From the NCBI GenBank assembly GCA_025094145.1, contig JALLLS010000055.1:62001-126000 (forward strand): a stretch of 64,000 nt of DNA. Direction: 5' to 3'. This stretch comes from Spinellus fusiger. Lineage: Eukaryota; Mucoromycota; Mucoromycetes; Mucorales; Phycomycetaceae. The translations under genes were made by a program, and so were the position numbers. The notes beneath the pieces are model-generated. The model saw nothing but the letters and a program-made list of their open reading frames with translations, had not been told where the DNA came from and did no database searches. This document shows, one piece after another, positions 45,376 through 58,852 of the stretch; positions within the stretch are counted from its first letter, which is position 1, and each line of letters begins with the position of its first letter.

Positions 45376-48300
45376 TTATGGTAGCGAGGTCTTAATAGAA
45401 TCAAGACTTTTATCTCCTTTTTCTTCTGTTTCGTCCAAATCAGTAATGATCTCCACTTCTTCAGATTCCACATCAAAAAGATCATGATACCTTAATATAA
45501 GGTATTTTACAATGTTTTGATGATGACCAAGATTGGACATAGTAGTTGCAAATGAAGCTGGTCCAAAGGCAGGCTGAAGAAGCGTAGGTCCAAACACGAT
45601 GGCTAGATTGGTGGCATACATGTGGTTCACCACCTCAAAATCAGTGACCCTAATGTTTAATTAATGTTAATGCCATAACCATTTAACTATATATTGGCTT
45701 ACGTAACAAAGTGCTCAATAAGACGTTTGAGCACAATATAGTTGGAGGAAGGAAGCTTTCTAATTGTTTCCCTGATAAGATAAACTCTCTCATCGTGGTT
45801 TTCACAAGCTACAATAATAGTTTATATTAGACAGCTGGCCTTTAATATCTGTCACTTACCTGAGGCATTGACAAATTCGTCATAGAGTGCACATGTTAAC
45901 AAAGGCTCGGGTAACTCACGCAGGAATTGCTTGAGTGCATCTGCTACGACATTAATATCAGCCCAGGCTGGATCACTCAGACTGACATTAGAAGAGTCTG
46001 TATTGAACTCCATCTTAAGTTTGGTTACCACTGAGCCGGTGCCTGCTACTCTGTAAATACCAATTTCCTCCAAACCTCGCATCTCGATTTCCTTAATGCA
46101 TTTTTCCATGATCAAAGGTATTTCACTCCCACGCATGAGATAGTCTAAATCAACGCCATACACTGAAGATCGTGGGTTAATGTAACCTGGACGACGATCA
46201 GAAGATTCAGCTAAATCTACTCGGTATTGACTGGCTTGATCGTCAAGAGATTCGGCTACAAGGACGCTTTGCCGTTTAGCAGCACCTTCACGAGCAGCAT
46301 TGTTTATTTGAAACATCCAATCATGCATATCATCACGGTTGGTACCTTGGAATAAATACTGCCCTCCTTCTTCTGTTACAATACGAAATACAAAGTCTCG
46401 TTTTGTGTATGCACTTGCTACAGAGACTGTTGAGTGAATCAGATTAATGACAGTAGATGCCTTTGTTGTCATAAAAGACATCATTGTCGTATCTCCATAG
46501 TCAGTTGGAAAAAGGTTAAGTGTTACACTTGTCATTGAATGAGGACGCAAGCCTCGGAGAAATGAATTGATCTTTGGTATCACTTGGCCTTGGTGCTGGA
46601 GCTGTAAAGATTGAAGAGGTTGGGTAGATTGCCCTTTAACGGACCGCTTTCCTAATTTCTCAAGATAGCGCACTTGCTCCATTTGTTTCTTTTGAAGTTT
46701 ATGTTGCACTTCTCGACACTCTTTGTCAATCCGATCACGTTCTTTGATATCACGCTTTAGTTTTTCAAGCTGTTCTGTTACTGACTTTGCAAAAATGACA
46801 GATCGAATGCTAGGCTTATAGGTCGGACCACGGCCTGGTGGTCCTAGTTTGCTTTCCCGAATGGCCAATTCCTTGAACTCACGCCAGGTGTTTTTTGTCA
46901 AATCGGGAGAGACCCGGTAAGAAAGACAAGGTTCCTCTTCTGACACTTTAAGCTTAATCTGTGTATTTATAATCAACTGAAGAAAATAAAACATGTAACG
47001 ACGCTTGTCAAAGTACACCACACCATCTCTCTGATAATGCTTGTTTGGAGTCATGGCACATAATTCAAGCATGTTTTCAAATAACCATCCGAGGCTGGGA
47101 ACAAGTAAGCTGTGGGCTGGGGCTGGTATATTACTTTGAACCGAGAACAGTAATCCTTCTAATGTATCCAGGCTGGTATGACTATACCGATGAGCTACCT
47201 CTTGCCAAGCTTTCGAGAACAGCCGAACTTCGGGGCTCACCAAGGCACTTGCCACAGCATACTCAATAAACCCAGGAGTTCTTTTAGATAGTGTGTCTTT
47301 GAGATCTGGGAAGAGTGCTTGGTTTTCATTCATTTGCTTACTGAGTGCTACTACCTTCAAAAAGACATCAATGCGGTTCACTCTTGTCTTGAGGTCTAAT
47401 CCTGGGTTTACAATATCAGAGATAACCCAACTCCGGATGACAAAATGCATACAGTATAGATTCTGGATAGAACTTGGAAATCCCAGAAGTAAATCATCTG
47501 CCGAAAATGCAGCAGGTGAAACAATGGAACGGCGGGCTCCTTCTATAGCTGTAAATACGTCTGAGATAATAACTTCATCTGCCGTCATATTATAGCTCTT
47601 CTGTTGTGCGGAAGGAGCATCTTTTACGGGAGAAAGACCAGAAGAAAGTAGGGAAGTGTTTGATGATTTACGAGCAGGCAACCAGGCATACAAGTCAGTA
47701 GATTGGGCTTCAAATACGTCAAATGCCTGTATCCAATCTTGTAGAGTGACAGAAGCAAAGAAAGGTCTCAAAGACCTGTCAGCTTGTTGTAAAAGTACAT
47801 GTGCATCCAACGTATCACACACATTGGCTTCTATTTCATAGGGTTTACTATTCAGTGAGAAATCAATGGATCCCTTGATCGTGGTTACTGCTATTGTGCT
47901 GAAGCTGTGGCTTGAGCCACTGGTTAGCTGTCGATAAAGCTCATCCACATTATGAGCACCCTGTGTGCCATAAACAGTGGATTTGAGATCATAGCATGGG
48001 GAAAGAAACTTGCGAATAAAGATGTTTCTTAGCTCTACTATTCTTTGTTTGATGATCTTGGCAATGTCAAGGGCTGGCTGTTTATCTACATACTCAGTGT
48101 CGGATACTAATGGCAGATACCATTCATTTAAGGCTTCTTCCGCTGACTTTAAGAATCGTGTGATATGTCGCAAAATTTCAATTTCATCAACAAAATCATA
48201 AAAGTGTTCATCCACCCAATATATTAATAGGTCCAGAATACGCAACTGAACTTGGCCTACTGTCTTCCAATCGCATTCATCTGCTTCTTCTGGTGCGAAT

Positions 48301-51300
48301 ACATTCTCTAGTGCTGTCAGTTTCTGTCGTATTGCTTTATAGCCAACAAGTCTAGCCATAACAAACCGTCTTCGAAAGAGGTCGAGTAAATGGACACACG
48401 ACACAAATGTACGATAGGTTACAAAGAATACACTGACAAACTCCTCTTCATCCATCATCAAGTGATAGGACTTTTCTGATTTTTTAAGGAATGGCCAATG
48501 TTCTTGGATAATGTCAGTGTATGCATGAATGCCTTCTGTTAAGCCGTCTACCAGTCGATGAAGACTGGCAGATTTCACCTGGATCTGCAACACTGCCTGA
48601 TGATTATTCCAAACACTCTCAGTACCACTGATGGTGCTAGGGCGTGATCCAGAAATCCCTTCTTCTTTGTCCATGCTTTTGAATTGTTGGCTCATAAGGG
48701 GGCTGCCAAACGCATGCACATTTGCCTTGAGCACCAATGTGCCATCCAATGCGCTCCAAATCCACTCATTCTTTGCTCCTGACGAGGATTGATGATCCAT
48801 AGTGTCTTCTCTTGATGTTGTTCTTGATCGACGAGAACTTAACCATGACTTTCTGTTATTTTGATCCGCTGATTCTTGAGTTCCTTTATTATTCGCAGGT
48901 TCCTCCATATTTCTGCCTGGTGGGAAGCTGTATGTTCTCCTTCTAAATAATTTTCTACTAGAGGTGCTTTGTGGGTTTCCATTAGTACTAAACCCTACTG
49001 TGCCTGAAATGCGTGTGCTAAGCCTAAACTCATTCAATGGCAAATTGTTCTGGTGTCCCTTTTCACCTTGGATACTGTGCAGTGGAGAAGATTCATTGAG
49101 TTGGTTGAATAGCATACAAGTCTCGAGGATCTCTGGGAATTTCAGTGGTGATATCACCCCTCCCTCTGTATTTTGGAAGGGATCCAGTGGCTTCATGTCA
49201 TAATGCTCTCCAAAAATACGGGGTTCGCATCCAAGCGAAGATTCCTGAAGGTACTTGTAATCATGAGGCACTGCTGTGAAATCCGTTACAGAAGCATCAA
49301 AGTAGTTCTGAAGAGGAACTACTACATTGAAAGGAGGAGGAGTGATTTTCTTAGTAGATGCCAGTGTCAATTGGTCTAAACTGTATTGAATAGTGTCAAA
49401 GATGGACCAGTATTTAGCAAAGTGAATTGTTCCATAGGCTAAGTCTTCCTTGATATGTCTGCGCATTCTATCCACTGCTTGTTTTAAGGTCCCAAAATAA
49501 GGTAATCCAGACAAGGTAGCATGCTTATGGACAGGACGAAGCACAGTAGCAAATTCACGTGTTTGATCATCTTCCCAGCCATCCACCCATACTTCTTGGG
49601 AGAATAAGCCATGATCCGCCAGGAGTGGAACCCACTCCTGAATGACTGTTTGTACTAAATCCTTATCTACAGACTTCCATGACTCTTTAAGACGCACAAC
49701 ACCTACAGAGCACACCCCCATGGCAATAGCACACCATCCAGACATGTCTCCGAGTCTAAATAACTCCTGACCCACCTGAATCCAATGCTCTATTAGCTTC
49801 TTTCTTACTATCATACTATTCTCCGTAGAAGACTTGTTGTGTTGTTGTGTGTCTACTAAAATATGTCGACGAATCAATCGAGTGATAAAATGGGGTGATA
49901 CAGTAGTAAACATTAAGGAATGGGCCATTTGAGGTGGTAGATGAGGACCTGGTAAGAACGAGAGTGGATTAGTGAGAGCCTGTCGATGAGCACAATGTTG
50001 TGAATAATGGAACATGTAAATCTGTTCGGCAAAATGCACTGGATCAAGGCTTAGGAATAGACAAGGTGTCAGACCAGTAGGGTGGATTTTAGACAGTTCA
50101 ATAGATGCCTTTGTAAGATAGGAGGGCATTGTATTGACCAGTGGGTTATCTTGCCATGACTGAATACTCTCATTTTGGTCATTTATTGTTCCATTCTTTG
50201 TCAGTGTAGCAAGTACAAGAGTTCTAGTGCTCTGTGCTTTCTGATTTATCTCTGGTGCTATCGTCTCATACACACTATCAAGAATTGAGATAATACCCGT
50301 GGCTACTTCTCCCACAACATCCTGTCCAAAGAATTTACACCACACTTCAAAAATAACAAGTGCTTTCTCTAGCAATTCATCATGTATGGGCTTGCCTCTG
50401 GATCGCTTCAAATAGGCCTTGATTTCCTCTAATATGTTTCCAGCCGTTGTAAACATGGAGTATGTTAGAAGGAAACAGTGAAGAAATGTACTATTGGCAG
50501 TACATTCTCCCTGAGTTTTGAACAGTAATTCATGAACAAGAGCCTCCAAGGATCCTCCCTTAATGCGTTTGGTTGTTTGTTCATTGACAAGTAAGTCGGG
50601 ATGCTTTTGTACATCATCGTAAGGTAGTTGATTCTTCTCGGTAGTTTGTTTTATAGCATCAGACCAGCTGGTGCCTATAGCTGTGCCTGTTGCCTCCATA
50701 GTTTTGTCTTTATAGAGCTGTTGTGTCTTTTCCAATGCTGCTATCCAACTATCAGCCTTTTCTTTTGTCAATGCCTCGAATTGAATCTTCACAGTGGACT
50801 GGTGAATAAGACTAAGAGAAAACCTTTGATTCGAAGACTGTATGGTAGGACGCTTTGTATCTGACATGCGATGGACATGGATATGGTGAAGAGGCAGCAA
50901 CAGATCTACCTGCCATACACTTTCATCGGGAGCCTGTCTACAGAGAACCACCTGTGTAGCAAATATCAAGAGACTCAGTTTCTGCTTCTGTTCCAGAGTG
51001 CACTGGTTTAATTCTATAAACACGGCACCATAGACAAAGCTCTTTTTCAGTGGTCCGTTGAGTAACTCTTGAGATTCTCTGTCGAATACATCAGAACTCA
51101 GGGTGATGTTACTCTCACTACTAGCAAGTACAGAACTGGCAGCAGAAGACGTCATACCATGGTTGGTGCTTGATACAGTACTGCTTGAGAGAGAAAATGT
51201 CGGTGCATGGTCCTTGGGAAGGGGAAACAATGACTTGAGAGGTGACTCTGAGGGGGTTTTGTAGAGATAGAGCTTATGGCCTCTAAGCACCACTCTATAC

Positions 51301-51737
51301 AACTTCCAGCCTCTGTCTAGTCTGGATGTCTTGTGGAATGCACGAAGGTCTGTCTTTTTGTAAAGATAACCTTCCTTGAGAACAATTAGACTAGCGCGCT
51401 TCTTATTGATAGAGGAGCGTCTACGTGGAAGAGTGGTGTCGCTGGATTCTTCTAGACTCTCCTCATAGGACTTTGCACTAGTGCCCATGTTCTGTTCATG
51501 AGTGTCTGTTGCCCATGGTGAACGGTGTGTCATGGTCATGGAGCGATTGGACGAGACTGATGTACGTGGACTTAATGGTGATGGCTGGGAGAGCGGCTTG
51601 GGGGTGTTGGTAGAGAACAGGCGGCTCTTGAGGAATGAAAAAGCTCCTGTGCGTGTATTGGATAGGTCATCATCAGTATCAGGGCGTGATGGAGGACCAT
51701 TAGACTTCTTCTTTGACTTCATCGCCAAGAGCGACAA
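45376..51737 (-). CDS. BEM2: Bem2-like protein: PH, RasGEF-type modules and RhoGAP
   Basis: Three exons, 51737-45860, 45808-45703 and 45649-45376, give 2085 residues, close to yeast Bem2 (2167). Order: Ser-rich N-terminus; PH-like segment (about 120-350, EGYLYKKTDLRAFHKTSRLD, ADSWIAALEKTQQLY); REM/RasGEF-N (about 395-500, FLHCFLLTYSMFTTAGNILE); RasGEF-like (about 545-810, LDPVHFAEQIYMF, DMSGWCAIAMGVCS); a second REM (about 1060-1190, FFVTYRTFVSCVHLLDLFRR) and a second RasGEF-like part (about 1370-1660); coiled segment; PH (about 1740-1860); RhoGAP (about 1880-2040) with the arginine finger in IGIYRVAG and FLRELPEPLLT. It should switch off Rho GTPases during polarised growth and wall building at the cell cortex. 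The GEF modules may be non-catalytic, as thought for Bem2. Confidence 0.92.
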
Positions 51738-52117
51738 TGAAGAAAATAGTATGGGTTAAGAAGGCAAGTAAAATTAAGCAATTTTCTCTTTGCCTGCATA
51801 CGCAGACCTCCCTTTACTAATAGCTAAGGAGAACAATAAGGCCTGATATTTATACAAGGGGCAAAAGTGAACAAAAATCACGGTGCTTCATGGAGAGTAT
51901 TGAATAGGCAGTTTGCACTCTCACCATTATGCTGTCATACACTGAAGCATGAGTGACGCCCTCAGCCAATCAATGGAATGGCTTGTTGATAGAATAGCCC
52001 AGGTGTTCTGTGATAAACAGAGTGGGATCCATAGTAGAAACAGAGGAGAAAAGATTGAGGGTAGTGTGTGGTGATATTTGTATGTTCAGGACAGTGTCCA
52101 AAGAGCACTGCTAACAG

Positions 52118-52204
52118 GTTATATATCATGTTATATATCATGTTATATATCAGGTTTTATATCAGGTTTTATATCAGGTTCTATACCAGGTTCTATACCA
52201 GGTT
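52118..52204. repeat. 12-bp minisatellite, about 7 units
   Basis: Units evolve along the array from GTTATATATCAT to GTTTTATATCAG to GTTCTATACCAG, about 380-470 bp upstream of the BEM2 start. Confidence 0.9.
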
Positions 52205-53024
52205 TGCTTTTGCTAATGGCATTCATAAAAGATTACAACAGACCAAAGATAGAGTGAGAATGGCATGAACATGACACGGTTTATAAAGAATGATACAAGG
52301 CCCGTGTTTCTCAATAGACACTAGATTATTCAATTGGATGTCTTCTACTTTCCATGTGTGTCTATATATGTCCATGTACCTTCATGATCACCGCCACTCC
52401 ACTGATACTTATGCCTATGACCAGCCTATCCTATAAGGGCTTTTATCTGTGTAAGACTTTTTTATTATAAGATCATACATTGCTGTCTCTCATGGCGTGG
52501 GTTCCATTTTGATTCGAAATAGGATGAATAGAGGATATTGGCTAAAAGGTTACCCTGAAGAGGTACAATTCAAAAGAAAAAGGGCTCCAGCATCCATGTC
52601 CTCCAAACACACTCTCCTATGTTTTCTACTCATGAACTTACTATTTTCATATGAGTACCAAATGCATAAAGTTTAATGATACATCGTCTACTTTATGAAA
52701 TGTCTTTGCATTGAGATGCTATGAAAATGATTATTTTAAAACAGCACACCCATCACAGCACACTTTTACAGTTAAAATGACACTCGTACATTCACATATT
52801 CACATAAAAGACATTCAGATGCCTCAAAATAGGCTCAGTTAGTAAAGCTGTAAGACATGTTGAACTTTGTATCGACACAAATGCGTCCCTTGAACATACT
52901 ACGCCTGCAGTAAGGAATATCACCAACCTAAATACTTGCACTTATTTTCTTATTCGCATAAACACAAATACATAGAAACAAGTACACAGGCATACTGTAG
53001 GTAGATTGGTGTATTTATTTGTGC

Positions 53025-53075
53025 AAGAGAGAGAGAGAGAGTAATAGTAATAGTAATAGTAATTATAATAATACA
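53025..53075. repeat. (GA)n(TAGTAA)n microsatellite
   Basis: A GA array followed by TAG/TAA trinucleotide units. Confidence 0.85.
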
Positions 53076-53355
53076 CTCTACAACAACTGTATCTACTTAC
53101 TGTTCTCCATGTCTTGATGCTATTGAATGATCTTTCTGATCAATGATAAATATTAAGTGATAAAGAATACACTTATTCATCTTTATACTTGTTTTTATTT
53201 TATTATTTTATTATTTAACAGTGAAGAATAATTAGGGAGTGAAAGAGTATTGGGTCCATCGTGCAAAAAGAAAAAAAAAAGAAAAAAAAAAGAGGTAGCT
53301 AGACTGTCCATTTTACACTCTATCGACAGACACAGGTGATGGATGCGATTTGACT

Positions 53356-56092
53356 TTATTGTAAGATGTTATTATCAAGTTGGTTATGAAGTCTAAAATA
53401 AACTGATTGATGAGCCATTAACTCTTCGTGTGTGCCTAGTCGTCAATACGTAAGAGAGTGTCTATGTCTCGCTGCTTCTTTCCTAGTCCTACCTTGTTCA
53501 AGGATATTACCAGGAACACGACCCATGACCACAATCATGTCTGTGCACATGCTTTAGTTGCGTTGTGGTAGTTACACTTTTACCTGCTGAACGAATCGTC
53601 GACAGTCTATGAGCAATGACTAGTACTGTTCTTCCTTTCATTAACTCATCCAATGCCTCTTGTACCATCTTCTCGGATTGAGCTAAATCATTATGAGGAT
53701 CAAAAACAGCCTGCGTACTATGACTTACTATCCAATGCGGAGGTTGCCTCATCCAGAATTAATATCTATATCAATGAGTCTGGATTCAACAACACAAGAG
53801 TAAACATACTTTAGGGTTCTTGAGAATAGCACGAGCAATGGCAATACGCTGTTTCTGACCACCTGATAGGGAAGCCCCACGTTCACCCACCATGGTATTG
53901 TAACCGTCTGAGAATCCCTCAATAAAGGAAGATGCATTGGCTTTTCTAGCAGCCTCTTTTACTTCTTCAAGAGTAGCCTCTGGTCTGCCATAGCGGATAT
54001 TCTCAGCAATGGTGGTGGCAAAAAGAACAGGTTCTATAATATTAGGGTTGTATCTATTAGAGAAAAGGGCATTTTACCTTGGTTAATAAATCCAATGTTC
54101 TGTCTCAGCCAAGAAGGATCAAGAGAGCTGAGCTCATGGCCATCTAGTTGGATATCGCCAGAGGAAGGTTCGTAGAAGCGTTCAAGAAGTGAAGCAATGG
54201 TTGACTTTCCTGAGCCTGTTATAATAGAATATTAAGCAGCAGGATATTAAGCAACAGAATACCAAACAACAGAATACCAAACAACAGAATAACTCAAGAA
54301 GAGACCAAGAGATTAGACTTTATCCTACCTGAGGCCCCACAAAGAGCAACTGTTGTGCCATGAGCAATGTGTAGACTGAACTTATCCAATACAACTTGTC
54401 CATTTCTTGTAGAATAACTAAAGACTACATCATTGAATTGGACATTTCCTTTGACAGTATTCAGCACGGCCCCATTCCGGAGAGGGGTTTGTGGTACTAA
54501 ATGAATGTACTCAAATACACGAGAGGCGGATGCAGCTGCTTTGATAGTTTGACTGAACAATACACCCAAAGACACTAACAAAATAAGCCATAAGAATCAC
54601 TCTTCTGAATTAATTAATTAAATAAATGGTAATTTACCAAGAGACTGCTGTGCTGCCTGTGTTGATAGCATGTACCTAAGTGTCCTTATGAGTATTAGAA
54701 ATAAGAAGATAAACTCACGTCATTAATTCACCACATGTCATTTCATTACGAACAACAAGCGAACCACCATAATAAAGCACAGTAAGAACCTAAAGAGTGT
54801 TATCCATTCAAAAGAAGTAGCCAAATAAGTGGATAGTCTTCCCTTTCTCTTTCCTCTTATGTTTATCATAGTAAATACCATACAACCAATAGACACATTG
54901 GTAAGTCCTGAGAGAGGATAATAAGCAAATTAACAAGCAAATGAGTCATGTCTAGTGTACCTTGGAATACGCCAATATGGAAACCCATGTTTTCGTTTGA
55001 TTGTGCCACGCCCTGACATTTCTGTTCATAATGGTCTATTTCACGTTCTTCAGCTGCAAATGCACGCACAGTTCTCATGTTGGAAATCACCTAATATATA
55101 TAAATATAAATAAATAAAGATCAACTAAGCTAAGAATAGTCTATGGGATCTTACCTCTCCAGCCATCCCACTTGCATGACCCTCCAGTATCTTCCCTTGT
55201 TGACTTAATTTACGTAGATAAGCACCATAGACATTTAGTAGGATATATAAAAGGGGCATAGTAGCAAGCATTGTCATTGTTAATGGAACAGAGATCCTGA
55301 ACAGTTGAACAGCAGATCCAATGGTTTGTGTGATGGATTTTAAGCCCTGAGTCACCACTTGCTTGAAAGTATGCTATTCTTATCTTAATGATCTGTCGTT
55401 ACTCTAAACCCACCTTGAAGTCGGATACATCAGAGGTTAGTCTGCCCACTAATTCTCCAGATCGGTGACTATCAAAGAAGGAGATATCTTGGTGTACAAT
55501 GGCAGCAAATAGGTCACTTCTCAGACGTATGGCTACCTTTTCACCGAACCTTGTTACAAGTGTAATGTGGGCAAATGTAAAAAAGCCTATTTATTATATG
55601 AACACGCCCATTTCTTTCCTTCTTTCTTTTCTTCTCTCTCTCTCTCTCTAGGGTTCATTCTCACCTTGGGCAGCTAGCAAAGCCAAAAGACGAAGAGCAG
55701 GAGCATTGAGGGCTTGAATGGTTAGATTCCCGGTAGTAAAACTCGATTGAAGAACATTAATCAATTGACCAGTAACCACAGGAGTTTGAAGATAAACAAT
55801 AGCTGCAGCTACTGCAGTCAGTACAATGCAAGAGAAGAGGAAGAGATCAGGTTGGATAAGGGCCCAAATAGCCTTCAACAGAGATACTTTTGGCTTAGGT
55901 TTAGACAGAGGAAGTTGGAGAATAGGTTCATGAGCAATAGGAGGACGAGGTTCACAATACACTTTCTGAAGTTGAAGAAGACGAGGTTCAAAAGAGACTC
56001 GAACACCTACAGCAAGGGCTACTATGGGTGTTGTACCAAATGCTACTGTCTTGAACGCACGAGTAATGGAGGCAACAGGTAGTTTTGGTAGT
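53356..56092 (-). CDS. ABCB-type half ABC transporter, probably mitochondrial; first exon unresolved
   Basis: At least 14 exons: 56092-55665, 55586-55414, 55361-55155, 55090-54961, 54907-54879, 54789-54719, 54675-54638, 54574-54329, 54215-54078, 54033-53810, 53765-53729, 53682-53584, 53540-53493 and 53435-53356. All phases are consistent, giving about 649 residues plus the missing start. One membrane domain (from [20 protein letters not shown], with [20 protein letters not shown] and [20 protein letters not shown]) is followed by one nucleotide-binding domain: Walker A GASGSGKST, Q-loop FINQ, signature LSGGQKQR, Walker [13 protein letters not shown] and H-loop AHRLS. Single-TMD/single-NBD architecture fits the ABCB8/ABCB10/Mdl group of inner mitochondrial membrane exporters. 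No ATG is in frame upstream of 56092; a short first exon within about 56100-56300 is likely. Confidence 0.9.
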
Positions 56093-56730
56093 CTGCAGAA
56101 ATAAGCACTCGGTGATTGAGTTGGACCTACGCTATTTTCGCAACAGATGAAGAGGCTGTAAAGTGAAAGGATCGAGTCAAAGGTGCATGGAGGAGTCGAG
56201 GAATAGTGCACGGAGAGATCTTGGGCTGATCAAGACATTAATGACGTGTACATGATAAGACTAGGGTTATCAGCCTACAGCTACTCGGCATATATTTATA
56301 GCAAAGCGAGCCACAAGGAGTGGCATATCCAACTGATGAAGAGCTATGCAAGGAGGAAGTGTATAATAATAATAATAGTTATTGATGGTGATAATAGTAG
56401 TTATTGATGGTGATAATAATGGTTATTAATGGTAGTAATAGTAGTTATTAGTGGTGATAATAGTAGTTATTAGTGGTGATAATAGTAGTTATTAATGCCA
56501 CTAACACTGATAACACTAACACTGATAACACTAGTAACACTATCATTGATATAAGAATATAACATCCACTATCACTATGAACAACCCCTTGGATGAGTTA
56601 CTGGAGTAATAATAGAAATATAAAACAGCATAAATTATCATCTATTCTCTCATAGGAGATAACATTGCTATCCACACAATTCCTCAGCAAACAGAATAGG
56701 AGGGATTATAGAATTATATTATTTATTAAA
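56093..56730. other. Spacer with minisatellite between ABC transporter 5' end and ATG22 3' end
   Basis: It includes the probable first exon of the ABC transporter (within 56100-56300) and the tandem array at 56363-56540. Confidence 0.5.
56363..56540. repeat. GATAATAGTAGTTATTAGTG minisatellite plus ACACTGATAACACTA array
   Basis: Imperfect units of about 24 bp (GATAATAGTAGTTATT...) repeat about six times and pass into a 15-bp CTAACACTGATAACA-type array. Confidence 0.85.
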
Positions 56731-58852
56731 TTACTCAATGAAATTCTTCTCATTGACAGGTGATTCTTGATTTTGCTCCATATATTCTACCATCTCAAGC
56801 TTGGCCTTGTCAACATCAATAAAAAACAGAATGCCAAGAGACACTACAAACAAAGCCAATACAAATGGCCAGCCCTTCCATATGTTATCTGTGTGCTCTG
56901 TAATAGCAGCAATGACTACAGGACCAATCCATGAAGAGGCCTTGTTGACGACACCAAAAAGGCCAAAGAACAGATTCTCCTTTCCTTTTGGGATCAATTC
57001 TGCCAACATTGTATTCTGCCATGCCCATATAGGAGCAGTAAATAAACCTGACCAGACATAAAAGACCCATAATTCCCATGTCGTCTAATCTCGTTAGTTC
57101 TGTTCATTAGGTGTGACTGGCTTTACCTTTATACCAAAATTAGAAAGACCAATACCAAAACAGCCCCAGAGTGGGATAAGTGCCGACATGAAGATGATAA
57201 TTAACAAATTAGTCTTTGTTCTGATCTTGAAGCGTTTTGCAATCCATAAGAAGAAGAAGCACCCGATAATGGAGGTGACAGCCGAGGCAAGATTCAGAAT
57301 AGTGACTTGCTGTGCGGAGAAATTGGTAATTTCACCCTGGAGAATAGCGACCATTTGATTTGTAGTAGAAACAGCATCTGAGAACATAAAGTAGGAAATA
57401 ATGTACATGAATAGAAAGCGTAACTTGCGTGCCTCCCTATAAAAGGTCACTGTGAGTATAGATACAATAAAATGAATAATAAAAGAAGGATCAAATACCA
57501 GTACAATAGTACAATAGTACAATAGTATAATAGTATAATAGTATAATAAAGCACAATAAAGCACAATAAAGCACAATAAAACACAATAAAACACAATAAA
57601 ACACAATAACACACAATAAAATCAAATAACACAGCCGACTTGCTTCTACTTACTTGAGAGCCAGGAAAATAGAGGTCCATCCAATCGTAAAGTGGTTGGT
57701 TCCAGGTGGGAGATCTTTACCACGACGACCAGAGGGTTGGGCAAGAAAGTAGGGAATTGCATTCAACACCCAATAACCACCACACACAACAGTGGCAATG
57801 TAGTTGTAAATGGGTGCATTGCCAAGAACATGGGCTACTCCATCAGGAAAGTCGTATTTTTCCCATGATTTGAATGAAACCCCAGACAGAATACCTAATA
57901 CATGCAGTGATGTGATCCCATAAATGAATGAGTTACAGTGTTCTTTTCTCTATAGTGGCTTGATTGGACTTGTTGTGTTGGTGTGATCCCATCTACACAC
58001 CTGTCATGACAAGAAATCCAACATTGGACCAAACAGTGGACACAGCAGACACATGATTTCTCCATATCTCCACCACCTCTCTTTTTTCATTACTGGACAA
58101 TGTAGGATCCGCTCTTGCCTTGCGTACCACTGGAAGATTATCACTAAGTTATTTTTAGCAACTGCAGTGTACCAACTCTATTCTACCTAAGCGTGGGGAA
58201 TGCAGCAGCATAAAAGACAAGAGAGGTACCGTAAGAGATCAACGCAAGTACCATGATACCCATCATTGCATTCCAATGAGAGCCGTCGTCGTTGATGAGG
58301 GTGATAGGAAGGATCTGAGTTGCACAGCCAATGATGGTGGCTATCAGTAATATATGGCGGTTCCACCGGCCGTAGTCTGCCAAACTACCAAATGTCGTAA
58401 AGAGGAGGAATTGAATTGAAAAGGCAATGGCCTGGAGGTATAGAAGCATGGAGGAGACTGGGATGCCGAGTGGTTTATTCATCCAGGCGATATTGCACTG
58501 CTTGATGGCGTTATTGATATCACATCCCCTAATGTTAGGGGTATCAGGATAGAAGCCGCCTTTATAGGCCAATGATTGTATGATGTTGGGCATGTAACTA
58601 TTAATTGTAAAGCCATTGTCCTACGTTTGAATGAATACTTTTTCATAAATAGATAGATAGATATTTATATAGATATTTCTCTGTTGACAGACAAAGACCA
58701 CTTACGCCATTATAGTAGAGATAATAGCCCCACAGCTCCTGTTTTGTGGAGGCTGGCTGTGTCAGTACTTGCTGGGCTTCATCAGAATTAGGGTCAATGT
58801 CTTCGTCTGTTGTTTCGAATGGACCATTTAGAAACTCCTTGTCTTCAGACAT
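56731..58852 (-). CDS. ATG22: Atg22-like vacuolar amino-acid effluxer
   Basis: Six exons (58852-58706, 58620-58187, 58143-58001, 57894-57654, 57436-57127, 57084-56731) give 542 residues (yeast Atg22: 528). The acidic N-terminus MSEDKEFLNGPFETTDEDID is followed by a major-facilitator fold: ELWGYYLYYNGDNGF, GSLADYGRWNRHILLIATII, then MYIISYFMFSDAVSTTNQMV, CFFFLWIAKRFKIRT, MLAELIPKGKENLFFGLFGV and ASSWIGPVVIAAITEHTDNI. These last segments are the best match to Atg22. Atg22 exports amino acids from the vacuole after autophagic breakdown. The intron 57437-57653 is filled with a tandem array. The third exon acceptor (ACTTAG) was chosen by phase over two nearby AGs. Confidence 0.9.
57501..57620. repeat. 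10-bp ACACAATAAA tandem array in ATG22 intron
   Basis: ATAGTATA units pass into GCACAATAAA and ACACAATAAA units within intron 4 of ATG22. Confidence 0.9.

Larger units (their letters stand above)
51738..53355. other. Intergenic with two low-complexity arrays
   Basis: The BEM2 upstream region. It contains a 12-bp minisatellite (52118-52204), a (GA)n(TAG)n tract (53025-53075) and poly(A)-rich sequence (53265-53295). No gene is supported. Confidence 0.6.

Noticed and set aside
52068..52268. Frame with repeated LYIM/FYIRF units
   Set aside because: Direct translation of the 12-bp minisatellite.
56209..56211. GTG as start codon of the ABC transporter
   Set aside because: Nuclear genes of fungi start at ATG; a spliced first exon is more likely.
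52118..57620. Tandem arrays considered as CRISPR-like
   Set aside because: Units are contiguous without unique spacers and sit in eukaryotic introns or spacers.
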